In this document: in pieces, positions 8,873 through 17,688 of the stretch
Numbering within the stretch: the stretch's first letter is position 1
How the letters are laid out: each line of letters starts with the position of its first letter
Assembly (NCBI GenBank): GCA_017478025.1
Contig: JAFVGZ010000032.1
Location: forward strand, 1-59,084
Length of the DNA: 59,084 nucleotides
Reading direction: 5' to 3'
From: Prevotella sp.
GTDB taxonomy: Bacteria; Bacteroidota; Bacteroidia; Bacteroidales; Bacteroidaceae
Made by a program: the position numbers and the translations under genes
The notes under the pieces: model-generated
Seen by the model: only the letters and a program-made list of their open reading frames with translations
The model's database searches: none
What the model was told of the DNA's origin: nothing

Positions 8873-11800
8873 TTATGGCAACTCGCCCTCAGCAACGGCG
8901 TTTATCGTGAGGGTGGCACTGTTCTCATTGCTATTCACAAGTACGTAGTTTTCTGTAGGCTGTTCCTCTGTGTAGTTCACCTTCTTGTGAGTAAGACTCT
9001 TGAAGTTTACACCTCTCTTAGCATCGCCGTCAAAGACGAAGTTCGACGGTTGACCTGATACGTACGTGGTCAGGCTTCTCTGGAATGGCACATTCGTCAA
9101 GGCTATCTGTATGTCATCACCCTTGCCGTAGATGCCAGGCTGTGTGAAGTCTATGTACGTATCTTCGTATATGCGACGGAACTCCAGGTTCTCAACCTTA
9201 CAGCTGGCGAGAGTTCCAGATGCTGCAGTGAGGTCAAACGATACTACATTCTGATATGAGTCATAGCCGGACTTGTAGTTGTTCGTTGCCACTACGTGGA
9301 TAGTTTTGCCGTTTGGAGTAATGGTGGCATTGGCTGCTGAGAACGTCTCGCTATACTCTTTTACGCTGCTTGCGCCGGTCTTAGTGTTCTGCATCAAGGC
9401 CGATACATTCAACGTGAACGATGAAAGAGACTTCAGCGCTACCTCTCCAAACTGTACCGCAGCAGACTTCTGTATTATGGTAACAGGGAAAGCCTCGGTC
9501 TTAGTACCCGGTGCAGGAGCGTCACCATCGAATTTGGCCATATAGACGGTGACGGTACCCTTGCGCTCAGAACCTGTGACATTAGGACTGACATAGATAT
9601 CCAGTGAGTAGTCACTCCAGTTATCCACCTTTGTCACCCAGCCCTTTGCATCGTTTTGGATGGCGTAGCCCACACGGTTGTACTGGCTGCCGACGTATGC
9701 CTGTACGGTTTTCTTGCCACCCTCAGGTCCGAAGGTGAGCGTCGCTGGTGCTACATGAGGTACATTTGGATCTTCCTTCTTAGCATCCTGAACGATGGTG
9801 ATGGTCTTGGTGGTTATACCCTGAGTCTTGCTGTTCCAGGCGCTGATGGTCACTGTAGCAGTGCGTGCCTCACCAGTGTTGGCGATAGCAGTAAATGTGA
9901 TATTAGTGCCATTAATCTCGTAGCTAAGCCAGTCAGCACCGTTTAGATTGACGTTAATAGGCCTCATGGATGTGCGAACCTCCATGGATTCGGTACCGCC
10001 ATCTTCTGTGAAGCTTATTTTTGACTTGCTAAGTTCTATGCCACCATACTGATTTACAGTGAGAACCTTCTCCACAAAGTTGGTGCCGATGACCTGACGT
10101 ACCGCTATGGTTGTGGTACGGTATTTCTCTTCATCGTTGGCTTTTACCGTCACGTGGAGCTTCTTTGAGGTCGAGCCTACGGAGGAGTTGTCGTTTTGTA
10201 TTGTTGCCTCTACCCAGTCATTATAGGTCACAGCAGTCAGATCGCCCAAGATACTGTTCAGTATCTCTATGTCAAATTCGCCGCCATCCTCTTCTGCTGT
10301 TATTTCCGAGGGCTTCAGTTCAATGTCTTGCTTAACGATGGTAATCAGCTGTTCCTCTGAGTATACGGGTATGTCGCCTATCGCTATGGTCTTTACGATG
10401 GGGCGAACCATGTATTCACCAGGCGCCACATCCTCTATCTTCAGGTCTACGCTATTGAAATTGTTTAGGAAGTATATCGTAGGTTCTGTGGTATAGCGAT
10501 AGAGTTTCGTGTAGTCCTTGTCATTGTCATTCTCCTTTTGATAGAGTGCGAACCCGAGTGTCTGTGGTATGAACACGTCGCCAGAGGTGTTGTATGTTGC
10601 TGTAACGGTATTCAGCATTTCTCCCTTGATTTCGTATTTCGCATCAGAGATGTTTGCGAAGAGTTGTAGCGGATATTTCAGATACTCAAAAGAAAAGACT
10701 TTCTTCAGCTCTGTCCCTTTGCCCCAGAATTTGGCTTTTCCAGATAATTCTTGGTCAAAGCTCATCAGCGTGAGATCCAACTTACTGCTTTTCATCATTT
10801 CATACATGCCTTTGTTTGCTTTTATGAGACCGTCATCCTGATCTCCGTGTATGAACTCAAGGTTAAGTTCTCCGTTGATCTTCGGACCGACATAGAGTGA
10901 TGCTGATGCTTCCAGTTCCACGAACTTTCTCATCCAAGCCTCCGCTCCTACCTCAACAGGGAATTTCATACCAGTCTGCACCATGCCGTTCAGCTGTGCG
11001 CTGATGCTCCAATTGGCACTGGGTTCAAGCGTTAGTGGTATTACAGGGTAGGGAAGCATCCCCATTTTTATGTCAATGAAAGGATATTTGTCCTTCATCT
11101 CAAATGATTGCGTGAGAGATTTTACGGCAACTCCGGTGCTGAAGTTCAGTTTCAAATGTGCCTCGGCGCGCATGAAAGGTTCTGGCATAACGGTAGCATA
11201 GAGCACAGGGAAGTTGGCAGGGAACGGTATCTTTGAGAAACGGTCTATCAGAGCGCCGACACCAGGTAAAGCCCTCAAAGAGGGAGGATTATAAATCTCA
11301 CCGTCAAGGGCCACATTGAACCCTGCTGCTATCTGTTCTTTCAATTCAGTCTTGACATAGAATTTCTTTAGGCTGATATTGTATGCTGCCTTTAACAACA
11401 TGCCGAAGCCCATGCTGGCCTGAAATCCCAAGCTTACTTTGTTTGTAAGGTTAATCTTGCCTTCAAGACTCGTAGAGAAATTAAACAGTGTGAAGTCATC
11501 AATGTTTCCCTCTACCTTCAGCCCTTTGCTCATGCCGGCAGTGCGTGACCAGGAGTGTGCACCGAGCGGGGTGTTCTCATTCTTCACCTGCTCCACGGTG
11601 ATGAACTGCTCGAAGACATCGGTGTAATTATCCACATAGTCAGCATAGACCACAACGTTACTGCCTGAAGTCGTTATGAATGTAACCTTGCCCACGAACA
11701 TACCGTCATAGCCCTCCACATTAGGACAAGTCAGCACATCACCTGTCTTAGGCTGAAGTGCCTCGGGTATATTGCCGGAGAAGGTCAGCACGTGTCGGCT

Positions 11801-12208
11801 CAATATCTCATCATAGGAATAAGACTGGAAATAATCTATCAGTCCCTCATCCTGCATGAAACGCACACCCTTGGCAAACTTTATCTCCGGTTGCACGAAG
11901 CTGACCGAGTCAATAGCCGTGAGCATTATGCGATATGTAGAGTCGTTCGTTACTATCTCCTGACTCACGTAATGATCGTGCTCCACGCCCAGAGTGTCTG
12001 TGCGTGAGTAGTTAATCTGCTTCACCTCGTCGTAGAAGAAACCGTCGAAGTGTCCGTCATTCTGATAAATATAGAATGCATCGTTGCTCCCTCCTGCCTG
12101 TGCCGATGCACTGGTGGAGAAGGATGCTATAGCCATCGCAATCAGCAGCACAAGTGTGCGCAGCCAGTTCTGATGCGATGAAGTGTTGGAATAATGAAGT
12201 GGTCTCAT
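8873..12208 (-). CDS. Large secreted BACON-domain surface protein, paralogue of the 1340-residue protein
   Basis: The 1111-residue protein has an N-terminal signal segment (about 1-37, ending ASA). Its first domain carries DAFYIYQNDGHF, DTLGVEHDHYVSQE and LTAIDSVSFV, clearly homologous to the neighbour at 4239-8261, whereas the middle (about 130-600) has diverged. Three BACON-like beta repeats lie near 640-720 (EEDGGEFDI), 730-820 (TEDGGTESM) and 828-912 (GPEGGKKTV, ending VTIIQKS). It is probably an adhesive or glycan-interacting surface protein. The start overlaps the stop of the upstream small frame as ATGA, the same arrangement as in the neighbouring pair, which supports duplication of the whole pair. 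Confidence 0.75.
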   Translation of the reverse strand: MRPLHYSNTSSHQNWLRTLVLLIAMAIASFSTSASAQAGGSNDAFYIYQNDGHFDGFFYDEVKQINYSRTDTLGVEHDHYVSQEIVTNDSTYRIMLTAIDSVSFVQPEIKFAKGVRFMQDEGLIDYFQSYSYDEILSRHVLTFSGNIPEALQPKTGDVLTCPNVEGYDGMFVGKVTFITTSGSNVVVYADYVDNYTDVFEQFITVEQVKNENTPLGAHSWSRTAGMSKGLKVEGNIDDFTLFNFSTSLEGKINLTNKVSLGFQASMGFGMLLKAAYNISLKKFYVKTELKEQIAAGFNVALDGEIYNPPSLRALPGVGALIDRFSKIPFPANFPVLYATVMPEPFMRAEAHLKLNFSTGVAVKSLTQSFEMKDKYPFIDIKMGMLPYPVIPLTLEPSANWSISAQLNGMVQTGMKFPVEVGAEAWMRKFVELEASASLYVGPKINGELNLEFIHGDQDDGLIKANKGMYEMMKSSKLDLTLMSFDQELSGKAKFWGKGTELKKVFSFEYLKYPLQLFANISDAKYEIKGEMLNTVTATYNTSGDVFIPQTLGFALYQKENDNDKDYTKLYRYTTEPTIYFLNNFNSVDLKIEDVAPGEYMVRPIVKTIAIGDIPVYSEEQLITIVKQDIELKPSEITAEEDGGEFDIEILNSILGDLTAVTYNDWVEATIQNDNSSVGSTSKKLHVTVKANDEEKYRTTTIAVRQVIGTNFVEKVLTVNQYGGIELSKSKISFTEDGGTESMEVRTSMRPINVNLNGADWLSYEINGTNITFTAIANTGEARTATVTISAWNSKTQGITTKTITIVQDAKKEDPNVPHVAPATLTFGPEGGKKTVQAYVGSQYNRVGYAIQNDAKGWVTKVDNWSDYSLDIYVSPNVTGSERKGTVTVYMAKFDGDAPAPGTKTEAFPVTIIQKSAAVQFGEVALKSLSSFTLNVSALMQNTKTGASSVKEYSETFSAANATITPNGKTIHVVATNNYKSGYDSYQNVVSFDLTAASGTLASCKVENLEFRRIYEDTYIDFTQPGIYGKGDDIQIALTNVPFQRSLTTYVSGQPSNFVFDGDAKRGVNFKSLTHKKVNYTEEQPTENYVLVNSNENSATLTINAVAEGELP

Positions 12209-12681
12209 GGCTTAATCAGTTTAATGGTTTCACTTCCTGTTCTTATCATATATACGCCGCTGGGCTGCTCTTTTACCGAAACAGTCATGGCTCCCGTGCC
12301 GTCAGCTGTGTATTATGCCACTGTTGCTCCGTTGGCACCATAGACGCTAATCTTGGCCCCGGCCTTAAGTCCTCTGAACACTACGGCATCGCCTTCACGG
12401 TTCATCTCCACCTCTCGGTCACCGGGTTGGAGCGAGATACCGGTCTGCCCCAGACGGTCATACGTGTAGCGCAACACGTTGCTACGCTGATAGGAGATGT
12501 TGCCTTTCGTTGTCTGTATCACGAGCAAATCGCCCTGAAACGTGGTGATAGGATCGTCCACAAGGTCATAATATACCTTCTCTCCGGACTTCTGCCATAC
12601 TATCAACCGTGCACCGCCACTCTCGGCCCAGCCGACAAAGGGCAGTAGCAAAAATAGAAATAGTAATAGTTTCTTCATCAT
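12205..12681 (-). pseudogene. Small secreted protein interrupted by an in-frame TAA
   Basis: Starting at MMKKLLLFLF (12681), the frame encodes a signal peptide, a beta domain (LIVWQKSGEKVYYDL, SNVLRYTYD) and the start of a sorting-like domain (LKAGAKISVYGANGATVA). A TAA at 12313-12315 then stops it. In the same frame the sequence continues without interruption: YTADGTGAMTVSVKE, QPSGVYMIRTG, SETIKLIKP, then TGA overlapping the next ATG as ATGA. The continuation aligns with the paralogue at 8258-8749 to its last strand. One base change to a sense codon would restore the gene. The choice is between recent inactivation, a tolerated truncation, readthrough or a sequencing error. An upstream ATG at 12813 lies before the likely transcription start and was not used. 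Confidence 0.7.
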
Positions 12682-12720
12682 AGCTCGTTGTAATGTATAT
12701 AGGTTGTTGTTTAGGTAACT

Positions 12721-12756
12721 GTTATGGTTAGCGTTATGGTTAGCGTTATGGTTAAG
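12721..12756 (-). repeat. Three 12-bp tandem repeats in the operon leader
   Basis: GTTATGGTTAGC occurs at 12721-12732 and 12733-12744, and GTTATGGTTAAG at 12745-12756. They lie between the promoter box at 12795-12802 and the start at 12681, so they would be in the 5' untranslated leader. Confidence 0.8.
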
Positions 12757-12794
12757 ATGAAGGTGAACGTTGTTCTCAGGGCCATCATCAGCCG

Positions 12795-12802
12795 CAAAGT
12801 TA
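12795..12802 (-). promoter_or_regulatory. -7 box of the BACON operon
   Basis: TAACTTTG on the minus strand fits the TAnnTTTG consensus. No clear TTTG lies 19-20 bases upstream; the nearest is at 12828-12831, 25 bases away, at the edge of the tandem array. Confidence 0.5.
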
Positions 12803-12828
12803 AGAAAAAACATTAGAAATCTTTCGGC

Positions 12829-12904
12829 AAATTCTCAATTTCTTCCGACAAATTCTCAATTTCTATCGGAAGATTCTCAATTATTTACGACAAATTCTCA
12901 ATTT
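12829..12904. repeat. Tandem dyad array D (21-bp period, 4 units)
   Basis: Unit AAATTCTCAATTT (arms AAATT/AATTT) starts at 12829, 12850, 12871 (variant AGATTCTCAATTA) and 12892, with 8-base spacers, an exact 21-bp period. It sits in the 576-base gap between the minus-strand operon and the plus-strand AraC gene, immediately upstream of the operon promoter. The rest of the gap (12905-13207) shows no gene I can support. Confidence 0.85.
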
Positions 12905-13207
12905 TGTTCAAAAAAGCGCCATTTCATCGGAGTTGTTTGGGTAATTGCTCTTTTTGATGATTTTATGTAGCAAATGTAGTTCGCAGGGGCTGTTTGGAGC
13001 CATATCAGTCATGCTGAGCGACAATAAGTATCACCCTCCGGAACACTCTTCTTTGTATTGGAAGATGTTGATAAACCACTAAAATCACAGTAAAGCACAC
13101 CACACAAAAGATATGTATAGTGACAATTTCATCGTAGAGGGACCCTTCTTTTGCCGGTTCGTCACAGGTGCAATCTTTCGATGAATTCACAAATACTTCC
13201 TCTTTCG

Positions 13208-13239
13208 TTTGGCTGGATGAAGGAAAATGCCTACCTTTG
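13208..13239 (+). promoter_or_regulatory. Promoter of the AraC-family gene
   Basis: TTTG (13208-13211) and TACCTTTG (13232-13239) are 20 bases apart. This places transcription start near 13246 and argues for translation from the ATG at 13258 rather than an earlier one at 13168. Confidence 0.75.
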
Positions 13240-13257
13240 CGTATTGTAAGCGAACAA

Positions 13258-14481
13258 ATGATATTCTCAATATCCCATACATTGCAGTCTTTCTTGATTC
13301 TGCTACCTGTTACGGCATGCAGCCTTATTACGCTTTGGTTGCTCATCGTTCAGCTGCGGTATCGCCGTCGTGAGCTCTCGTGGCTTGTGGCGTGGAGTGT
13401 CATAGCTACGATTCTCTATGCCTGTCATGCGGTGTATTTCAGTAATCCAGAGACATCTCATCCCATCGTGGATACCATATACGTGGTGAGCAATCTCTCT
13501 GTTTATCCGCTATACCTGCTGTATCTCATAGCCCTCACGCGCAGAGGGTGTCCCCGTGCGCCCATTGTCACGGCGCTCCTTGCGCCTGCGGTCATAGGCG
13601 GATTCGTTGCAGGCACTCTCTATAGCATGATGGATGCAGGACAGCTGAGGCTCTTTACCGAATCCTTCCTGCGTGGCAACAGCATGGAATCTCTCAGCGG
13701 CCTGACCCTACTGCAGGCCTGGTGGCATATAGCTTGCCGCATAGTCTTTGCCATTCAGGTCTTCGGCGTGGTCTTCGCCGGGCAATATCTCATACGCCAT
13801 TACGAAGAAGAGATTGCTATGGACTATGCTGATCTGCAGGGCCGCACGCTGTCCTCCTTGCGGGGCATACTGTGGCTACTGCTCGCCACAGCGGTATTCT
13901 CGGTCGTTGTCAATATCATCGGGCGTCAATGGTTCACCAATTCGCCGTGGCTCCTGTTCTTTCCGTCCATCGCTTTCTCTATACTGCTTGCGCTGATAGG
14001 CCTGGAGGGCGTGATGTATGGAATGGTGCCCATAGCCATGAATCGCCCACCATTGGAGGATGTAGGGACACAACAGCTGGCACAGCGGGACAGAGGCGCG
14101 TTGGACAATGGTGTGCAGGGTGAGATGTCTGAGTCTATGATTGCAATGGCAGGGGGCGAGAGCATTGTGAGTTTTCTGCGGGAGCGGAAGTTCTTCCTGC
14201 GCCCTGATTTGCGTCTGGCTGACCTCACAGAGGCCATGCACACCAACCGCACCTATCTATGGCAGGCGTTGAGAGACGAAGGCACTACATTCTCAGAACT
14301 TGTCAATACTATGCGAATAGAATATGCAGTAGAGTTGATGGATAATCATCCTGATATGGCGATGTCGGATATTTGCGTTCGCTCAGGCTTTTCTAATTTA
14401 GACTCATTCTACCGTCGCTTTCGCAGTGTGATGCACTGTACTCCTCGTGAGTATATGAATAATGTAACAGAAAAGAAGTGA
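13258..14481 (+). CDS. Membrane-anchored AraC-family transcription regulator
   Basis: From the ATG at 13258 the product has 407 residues. The N-terminal 270 or so hold about seven hydrophobic segments (for example LILLPVTACSLITLWLLIV near the start). The C-terminal 100 form an AraC-type double helix-turn-helix, with LRLADLTEAMHTNRTYLW as the first motif and MSDICVRSGFSNLDSFYRRF as the second. This is a membrane sensor fused directly to a DNA-binding domain, common in Bacteroidetes; ligand and targets are unknown. An AlkZ-related gene begins five bases after its stop, so the two are probably cotranscribed. Confidence 0.85.
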   Translation: MIFSISHTLQSFLILLPVTACSLITLWLLIVQLRYRRRELSWLVAWSVIATILYACHAVYFSNPETSHPIVDTIYVVSNLSVYPLYLLYLIALTRRGCPRAPIVTALLAPAVIGGFVAGTLYSMMDAGQLRLFTESFLRGNSMESLSGLTLLQAWWHIACRIVFAIQVFGVVFAGQYLIRHYEEEIAMDYADLQGRTLSSLRGILWLLLATAVFSVVVNIIGRQWFTNSPWLLFFPSIAFSILLALIGLEGVMYGMVPIAMNRPPLEDVGTQQLAQRDRGALDNGVQGEMSESMIAMAGGESIVSFLRERKFFLRPDLRLADLTEAMHTNRTYLWQALRDEGTTFSELVNTMRIEYAVELMDNHPDMAMSDICVRSGFSNLDSFYRRFRSVMHCTPREYMNNVTEKK

Positions 14482-14485
14482 TAAT

Positions 14486-15142
14486 ATGCTTTACACTTGT
14501 CCGCAAGTAATAGAATACATCCACGAGGTAGGTTTCCTGCCTTTGCTCGATAGCGGCATAGCAGGCTACTCTGCCGAGGATTTGGTAGATGAAGACTGCC
14601 GCTATGTGGTGCTGCCCGATGGTGGGTGGGACTGGCCGCTGTGGAAATGGAAAGGCGAGATAGTGACTGATGGTGGCTGTATGTATGGCAAGTTCTTCAA
14701 TAAGAAGGCCGGCTTCGTCAGTCGCGAGTGGTGGCCGGACTTCTTTAATGTGCGCCGCTCCCTGCACCCCGCACCCGAGGAGGGTACTATAGAAGACTCT
14801 ATTCTCACCGTGCTGCGCGAGAGCGGTAGCCTCATAACACGTGAGCTGCGCGCTGCATGTGGTTTTACAGGACCAAAGATGCGCAGCCGTTTTGATGGCT
14901 ATGTCACGCGACTGCAGATGGGATGCCATATCGTTACCGAAGACTTTGTCTATCCTACAGACCGTCACGGGCGGCAGTATGGCTGGGGATGGTCTTTGCT
15001 CAACACTCCGGAGGAACTCTATGGGTGGGAGGTGTGCCAATGTGAGCGCACGCCAGAGGAGTCTTTGCAACGCATCATGGAGCACATGCACAAGCTACTG
15101 CCTCATGCCACGGAGAAGCAGATAAGGAAGATGATAGAATAA
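14486..15142 (+). CDS. AlkZ-related winged-helix protein
   Basis: The 218-residue soluble protein has no signal peptide. The segment GFLPLLDSGIAGYSAEDLV, followed by WDWPLWKWKGE and a winged-helix stretch (about 105-165, LITRELRAACGFTG), matches what is usually named AlkZ-related, after the YcaQ/AlkZ DNA glycosylase fold. It is much shorter than the full glycosylases (near 400 residues), so enzymatic activity is uncertain. It starts five bases after the AraC regulator and is probably in its operon. Identification rests on recognised motifs only. Confidence 0.55.
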   Translation: MLYTCPQVIEYIHEVGFLPLLDSGIAGYSAEDLVDEDCRYVVLPDGGWDWPLWKWKGEIVTDGGCMYGKFFNKKAGFVSREWWPDFFNVRRSLHPAPEEGTIEDSILTVLRESGSLITRELRAACGFTGPKMRSRFDGYVTRLQMGCHIVTEDFVYPTDRHGRQYGWGWSLLNTPEELYGWEVCQCERTPEESLQRIMEHMHKLLPHATEKQIRKMIE

Positions 15143-15251
15143 AGCACCCCTCCTGCTTCCCCCCTAGGGGGGAGGGACCTGAACTGCGAAGTGGGAATAA
15201 TTATAATAAACAAATAAACCCTCATCCATCCCCCCCTCATCCATTATAAAC

Positions 15252-16106
15252 ATGACTATACTGATTGTAATTCCTGTTCTTACGTTGTTGATGTTCTGCC
15301 TGGGACTGACACTAATCCTCGCAGACTTCAAGATGGTATTAGAACGTCCGCGCGCTATCATTGCCGGTCTGTGCGGACAGTTGTTCTTTCTGCCGGTGAT
15401 AGCATTCCTGTTAGGGTGGGCTTTCCATCTTGACGCGATATTCTATCTCGGCCTGATACTCATAGCATGCTGTCCTGGAGGCAGCTCTTCCAATGTGTTC
15501 TCCATGCTTGCCAAGGGCGATGTGGCGCTGAGCGTATCTCTCACTGCCTGCAGCAGCATACTTACATTGTTTACTATCCCGCTCGTGATGGGTGCAGCGG
15601 CAATGCTGTTGCCAGGTGTCGAAGGAGGTAGCATAGAGATGCCTGTAGGCAAACTGATAGCGCAGAACCTCGTACTGGCATTATTGCCTGTATTCATCGG
15701 GATGTTCATAAGGTATAAATGGGAGAATGCGGCGCGCAAGATGAGTCGTGTGCTCAACAAAATGGCGCTACCGTTGTTGGTACTCCTCGTGGTAATCTTC
15801 TACACTCAGAACAGCGATGCCATTCTCATCAACCTGCCTAAGCTCGGTCTTATCATTACTCTGCTTATTCTCCTCGCTATGGGAGGTGGCTGGTTGCTCT
15901 CACATGGAGCGCGCCTTAACGGTCGTGAGCAACGCACGCTCCTCATAGAGATAGGCATGCAGAACGCTGCGCAGGCGATAGCAATGGCCTCAAGCCCATT
16001 CGTATTCAACAATGAGACGATGGCTATCCCCGCCATTATCTATTCGCTGATGATGAATGTAGTCCTCATTACGTATGTGTTTATAGTAAAGAGAAGCGCC
16101 ACATAG
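15252..16106 (+). CDS. Bile acid:sodium symporter family transporter
   Basis: The 284-residue inner-membrane protein has about nine or ten hydrophobic segments. CCPGGSSSNVFSMLAKGDVALS is the BASS-family signature region between segments 3 and 4, and the later stretch EIGMQNAAQAIAMA fits the second conserved motif. Members move bile acids, pantoate or other organic acids with sodium; the substrate here is unknown. The 109 bases upstream are a C-rich repeat without a recognisable promoter. Confidence 0.85.
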   Translation: MTILIVIPVLTLLMFCLGLTLILADFKMVLERPRAIIAGLCGQLFFLPVIAFLLGWAFHLDAIFYLGLILIACCPGGSSSNVFSMLAKGDVALSVSLTACSSILTLFTIPLVMGAAAMLLPGVEGGSIEMPVGKLIAQNLVLALLPVFIGMFIRYKWENAARKMSRVLNKMALPLLVLLVVIFYTQNSDAILINLPKLGLIITLLILLAMGGGWLLSHGARLNGREQRTLLIEIGMQNAAQAIAMASSPFVFNNETMAIPAIIYSLMMNVVLITYVFIVKRSAT

Positions 16107-16127
16107 CCCCGCCCTCACCATCTTACA

Positions 16128-16228
16128 GTGCCCGACGGTTTCCCCGTCGGGAAATCGCAAGGCACAAAGACCCCCCAACGCGTAACCGCAATACACAAAG
16201 AAAGCCCGCCGGGGAAACCGTCGGGCAC
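16128..16228. repeat. REP-like inverted pair
   Basis: Arms at 16128-16146 and 16210-16228 are exact 19-bp inverted copies (GTGCCCGACGGTTTCCCCG), and the left arm also folds on itself (CCCGACGG / CCGTCGGG). It resembles the elements at 24250-24272, 33758-33825 and 42317-42369. The intervening 63 bases encode nothing recognised. Confidence 0.8.
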
Positions 16229-16253
16229 AGTAGATACTGACGACAGGCACAAT

Positions 16254-16285
16254 AAAAGACCGCTGGCTCTCACCAGCGGTCTTTT
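16254..16285 (-). terminator. Terminator after tRNA-Pro
   Basis: A perfect 13-bp stem (AAAAGACCGCTGG at 16254-16266, complement at 16273-16285) has a 6-base loop and U-rich ends on both strands. It would end the proA-murF-tRNA transcript on the minus strand and may also serve the symporter on the plus strand. Confidence 0.85.
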
Positions 16286-16293
16286 GCATTTCG

Positions 16294-16366
16294 TCGGGGT
16301 GACCAGACTCGAACTGGCGACCCCTACGTCCCGAACGTAGTGCGCTACCAACTGCGCTACACCCCG
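16294..16366 (-). tRNA. tRNA-Pro (anticodon CGG)
   Basis: The 73-base cloverleaf has an acceptor stem CGGGGTG/CACCCCG with discriminator A, a D arm GCGC, an anticodon stem CTACG/CGTAG around the loop TTCGGGA (anticodon CGG), and a T arm GCCAG/CTGGT with loop TTCGAGT. The C1-G72 pair is typical of bacterial tRNA-Pro. CCA is not encoded. It lies 39 bases downstream of murF on the same strand, at the end of the proline biosynthesis cluster. Confidence 0.95.
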
Positions 16367-16405
16367 AAATGCTCTTATTATGCGAATAAATAACTCGAAC
16401 CTATC

Positions 16406-17686
16406 CTATAATAACTCGGGCAATTCAAACAGCCTGATGCCGTTGGAGCCCTTTATGAGGATATATTTTCCTTCCGGTGTTCCCTCCTCCGCCAGTGCTG
16501 TCTTCACTGCGTTCACATCTGCAAACGTGCGGAAGGGATTGTCTGTCTTTTGAAACTCCGCACCCACAAGCCATACCGTCCACGGCTTCTGCGGGGCTTG
16601 ATGAGTCTTTATATAGTCCACCACCTTCTGGTGTTCTGCATTCGATACCTCGCCCAACTCTCTCATGTCGCCAAGGATGGTCATCGCCTGCGTGCCCTCG
16701 GGCAGTGATTTTGTCAGCACCGTAAAGTTCTCCAGCGCAGCCATCATCGATGTCGGATTGGCGTTGTATGTATCCACTATCAGCTTGTTTTTCTCCGTCA
16801 CAGTGAGTTGTGAGCGGTTATTGCTCGGCGTATAGTGGCTCAGAGCCTCGTTTATCTGCTCGTTGCTGACCCCGAAGTGGCGTCCCACCGTAGCGGCGGC
16901 CATCATGTTGGTCAGGTTATACGTGCCTATGAGCTGCGTCTGCACCTCGCCGCCTTCCCAGCGGAACTTCAGGAACGGTGAGCAGGATATCACTTCTCCC
17001 TCCAGATAAGGCGTCTGCCTGATGCCTCCGGCGATGCCCGTCAGGTGTTCATTACTGCTATCGATGAATATCTCACCGTCGTTCTGGCGCAGATAGTCAT
17101 ACAGTTCTCCCTTGGTCTTTATCACACCTTCAAAGGATCCGAAGCCCTCCAGATGTGCCTTGCCTACGTTTGTTATCAGACCGCAGTCAGGTTCCACTAT
17201 ATCCACAAGGGTCTTTATCTCCCCTGGGTGGTTAGCACCCATCTCTATCACGGCCATCTCATGCTCTTTGGTAAGCCTGAGAAGGGTCTTCGGCACTCCG
17301 ATGTGGTTGTTGAAGTTGCCCTGAGTATAGAGGATGTTGTATTTCCTCTGCAGAACTGCAGCAATCAGTTCCTTAGTCGTAGTCTTGCCATTGGTACCTG
17401 TGATACCTATTATCGTGGTGCCGAGAGCCTTGCGATGCTCATTGGCCAGTTGTTGCAGTGCCTTCAGCACATCGGGGACAAGGATGTATCTCTCGTCGTC
17501 AGAGACGCTATACTGCGGCTCATCAACCACAGCGTATGCACAACCCTTCTGCAATGCAGCCTCTGCGTACGCATTGCCGTTGAAGGTCTCGCCTTTCAGA
17601 GCGAAGAAGATGCTTCCTTCGGGGCAGTCACGACTGTCTGTAGTGATGACAGGGTGGGAGAGAAATAGAGAATATAGCTTTGTCAC
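16406..17686 (-). CDS. murF: UDP-N-acetylmuramoyl-tripeptide:D-Ala-D-Ala ligase
   Basis: MurF adds D-Ala-D-Ala to UDP-MurNAc-tripeptide, the last cytoplasmic step of the peptidoglycan precursor. The ATP loop GITGTNGKTTT (about 95-105), the MEMGANHPGEI-like motif (seen as VIEMGANHPGEI) and VDTYNANPTSM are all present. The frame is open to 17725, but that start lies inside proA. A GTG at 17684-17686, two bases past the proA stop and giving VTKLYSLFLSHP, fits the usual MurF N-terminus, so I chose it (426 residues). It is cotranscribed with proB/proA and followed by tRNA-Pro. The start is the uncertain part. Confidence 0.92.
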   Translation of the reverse strand: MTKLYSLFLSHPVITTDSRDCPEGSIFFALKGETFNGNAYAEAALQKGCAYAVVDEPQYSVSDDERYILVPDVLKALQQLANEHRKALGTTIIGITGTNGKTTTKELIAAVLQRKYNILYTQGNFNNHIGVPKTLLRLTKEHEMAVIEMGANHPGEIKTLVDIVEPDCGLITNVGKAHLEGFGSFEGVIKTKGELYDYLRQNDGEIFIDSSNEHLTGIAGGIRQTPYLEGEVISCSPFLKFRWEGGEVQTQLIGTYNLTNMMAAATVGRHFGVSNEQINEALSHYTPSNNRSQLTVTEKNKLIVDTYNANPTSMMAALENFTVLTKSLPEGTQAMTILGDMRELGEVSNAEHQKVVDYIKTHQAPQKPWTVWLVGAEFQKTDNPFRTFADVNAVKTALAEEGTPEGKYILIKGSNGIRLFELPELL

Positions 17687-17688
17687 TT

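Noticed and set aside
12205-12315. Programmed readthrough of TAA
   Set aside because: No special context or recoding element was seen; simple mutation or sequencing error is more likely, so it is listed as a broken gene.
13005-13346. 113-codon minus-strand ORF in the gap before the AraC gene
   Set aside because: It runs through the AraC promoter and start on the opposite strand and shows no protein-family features.
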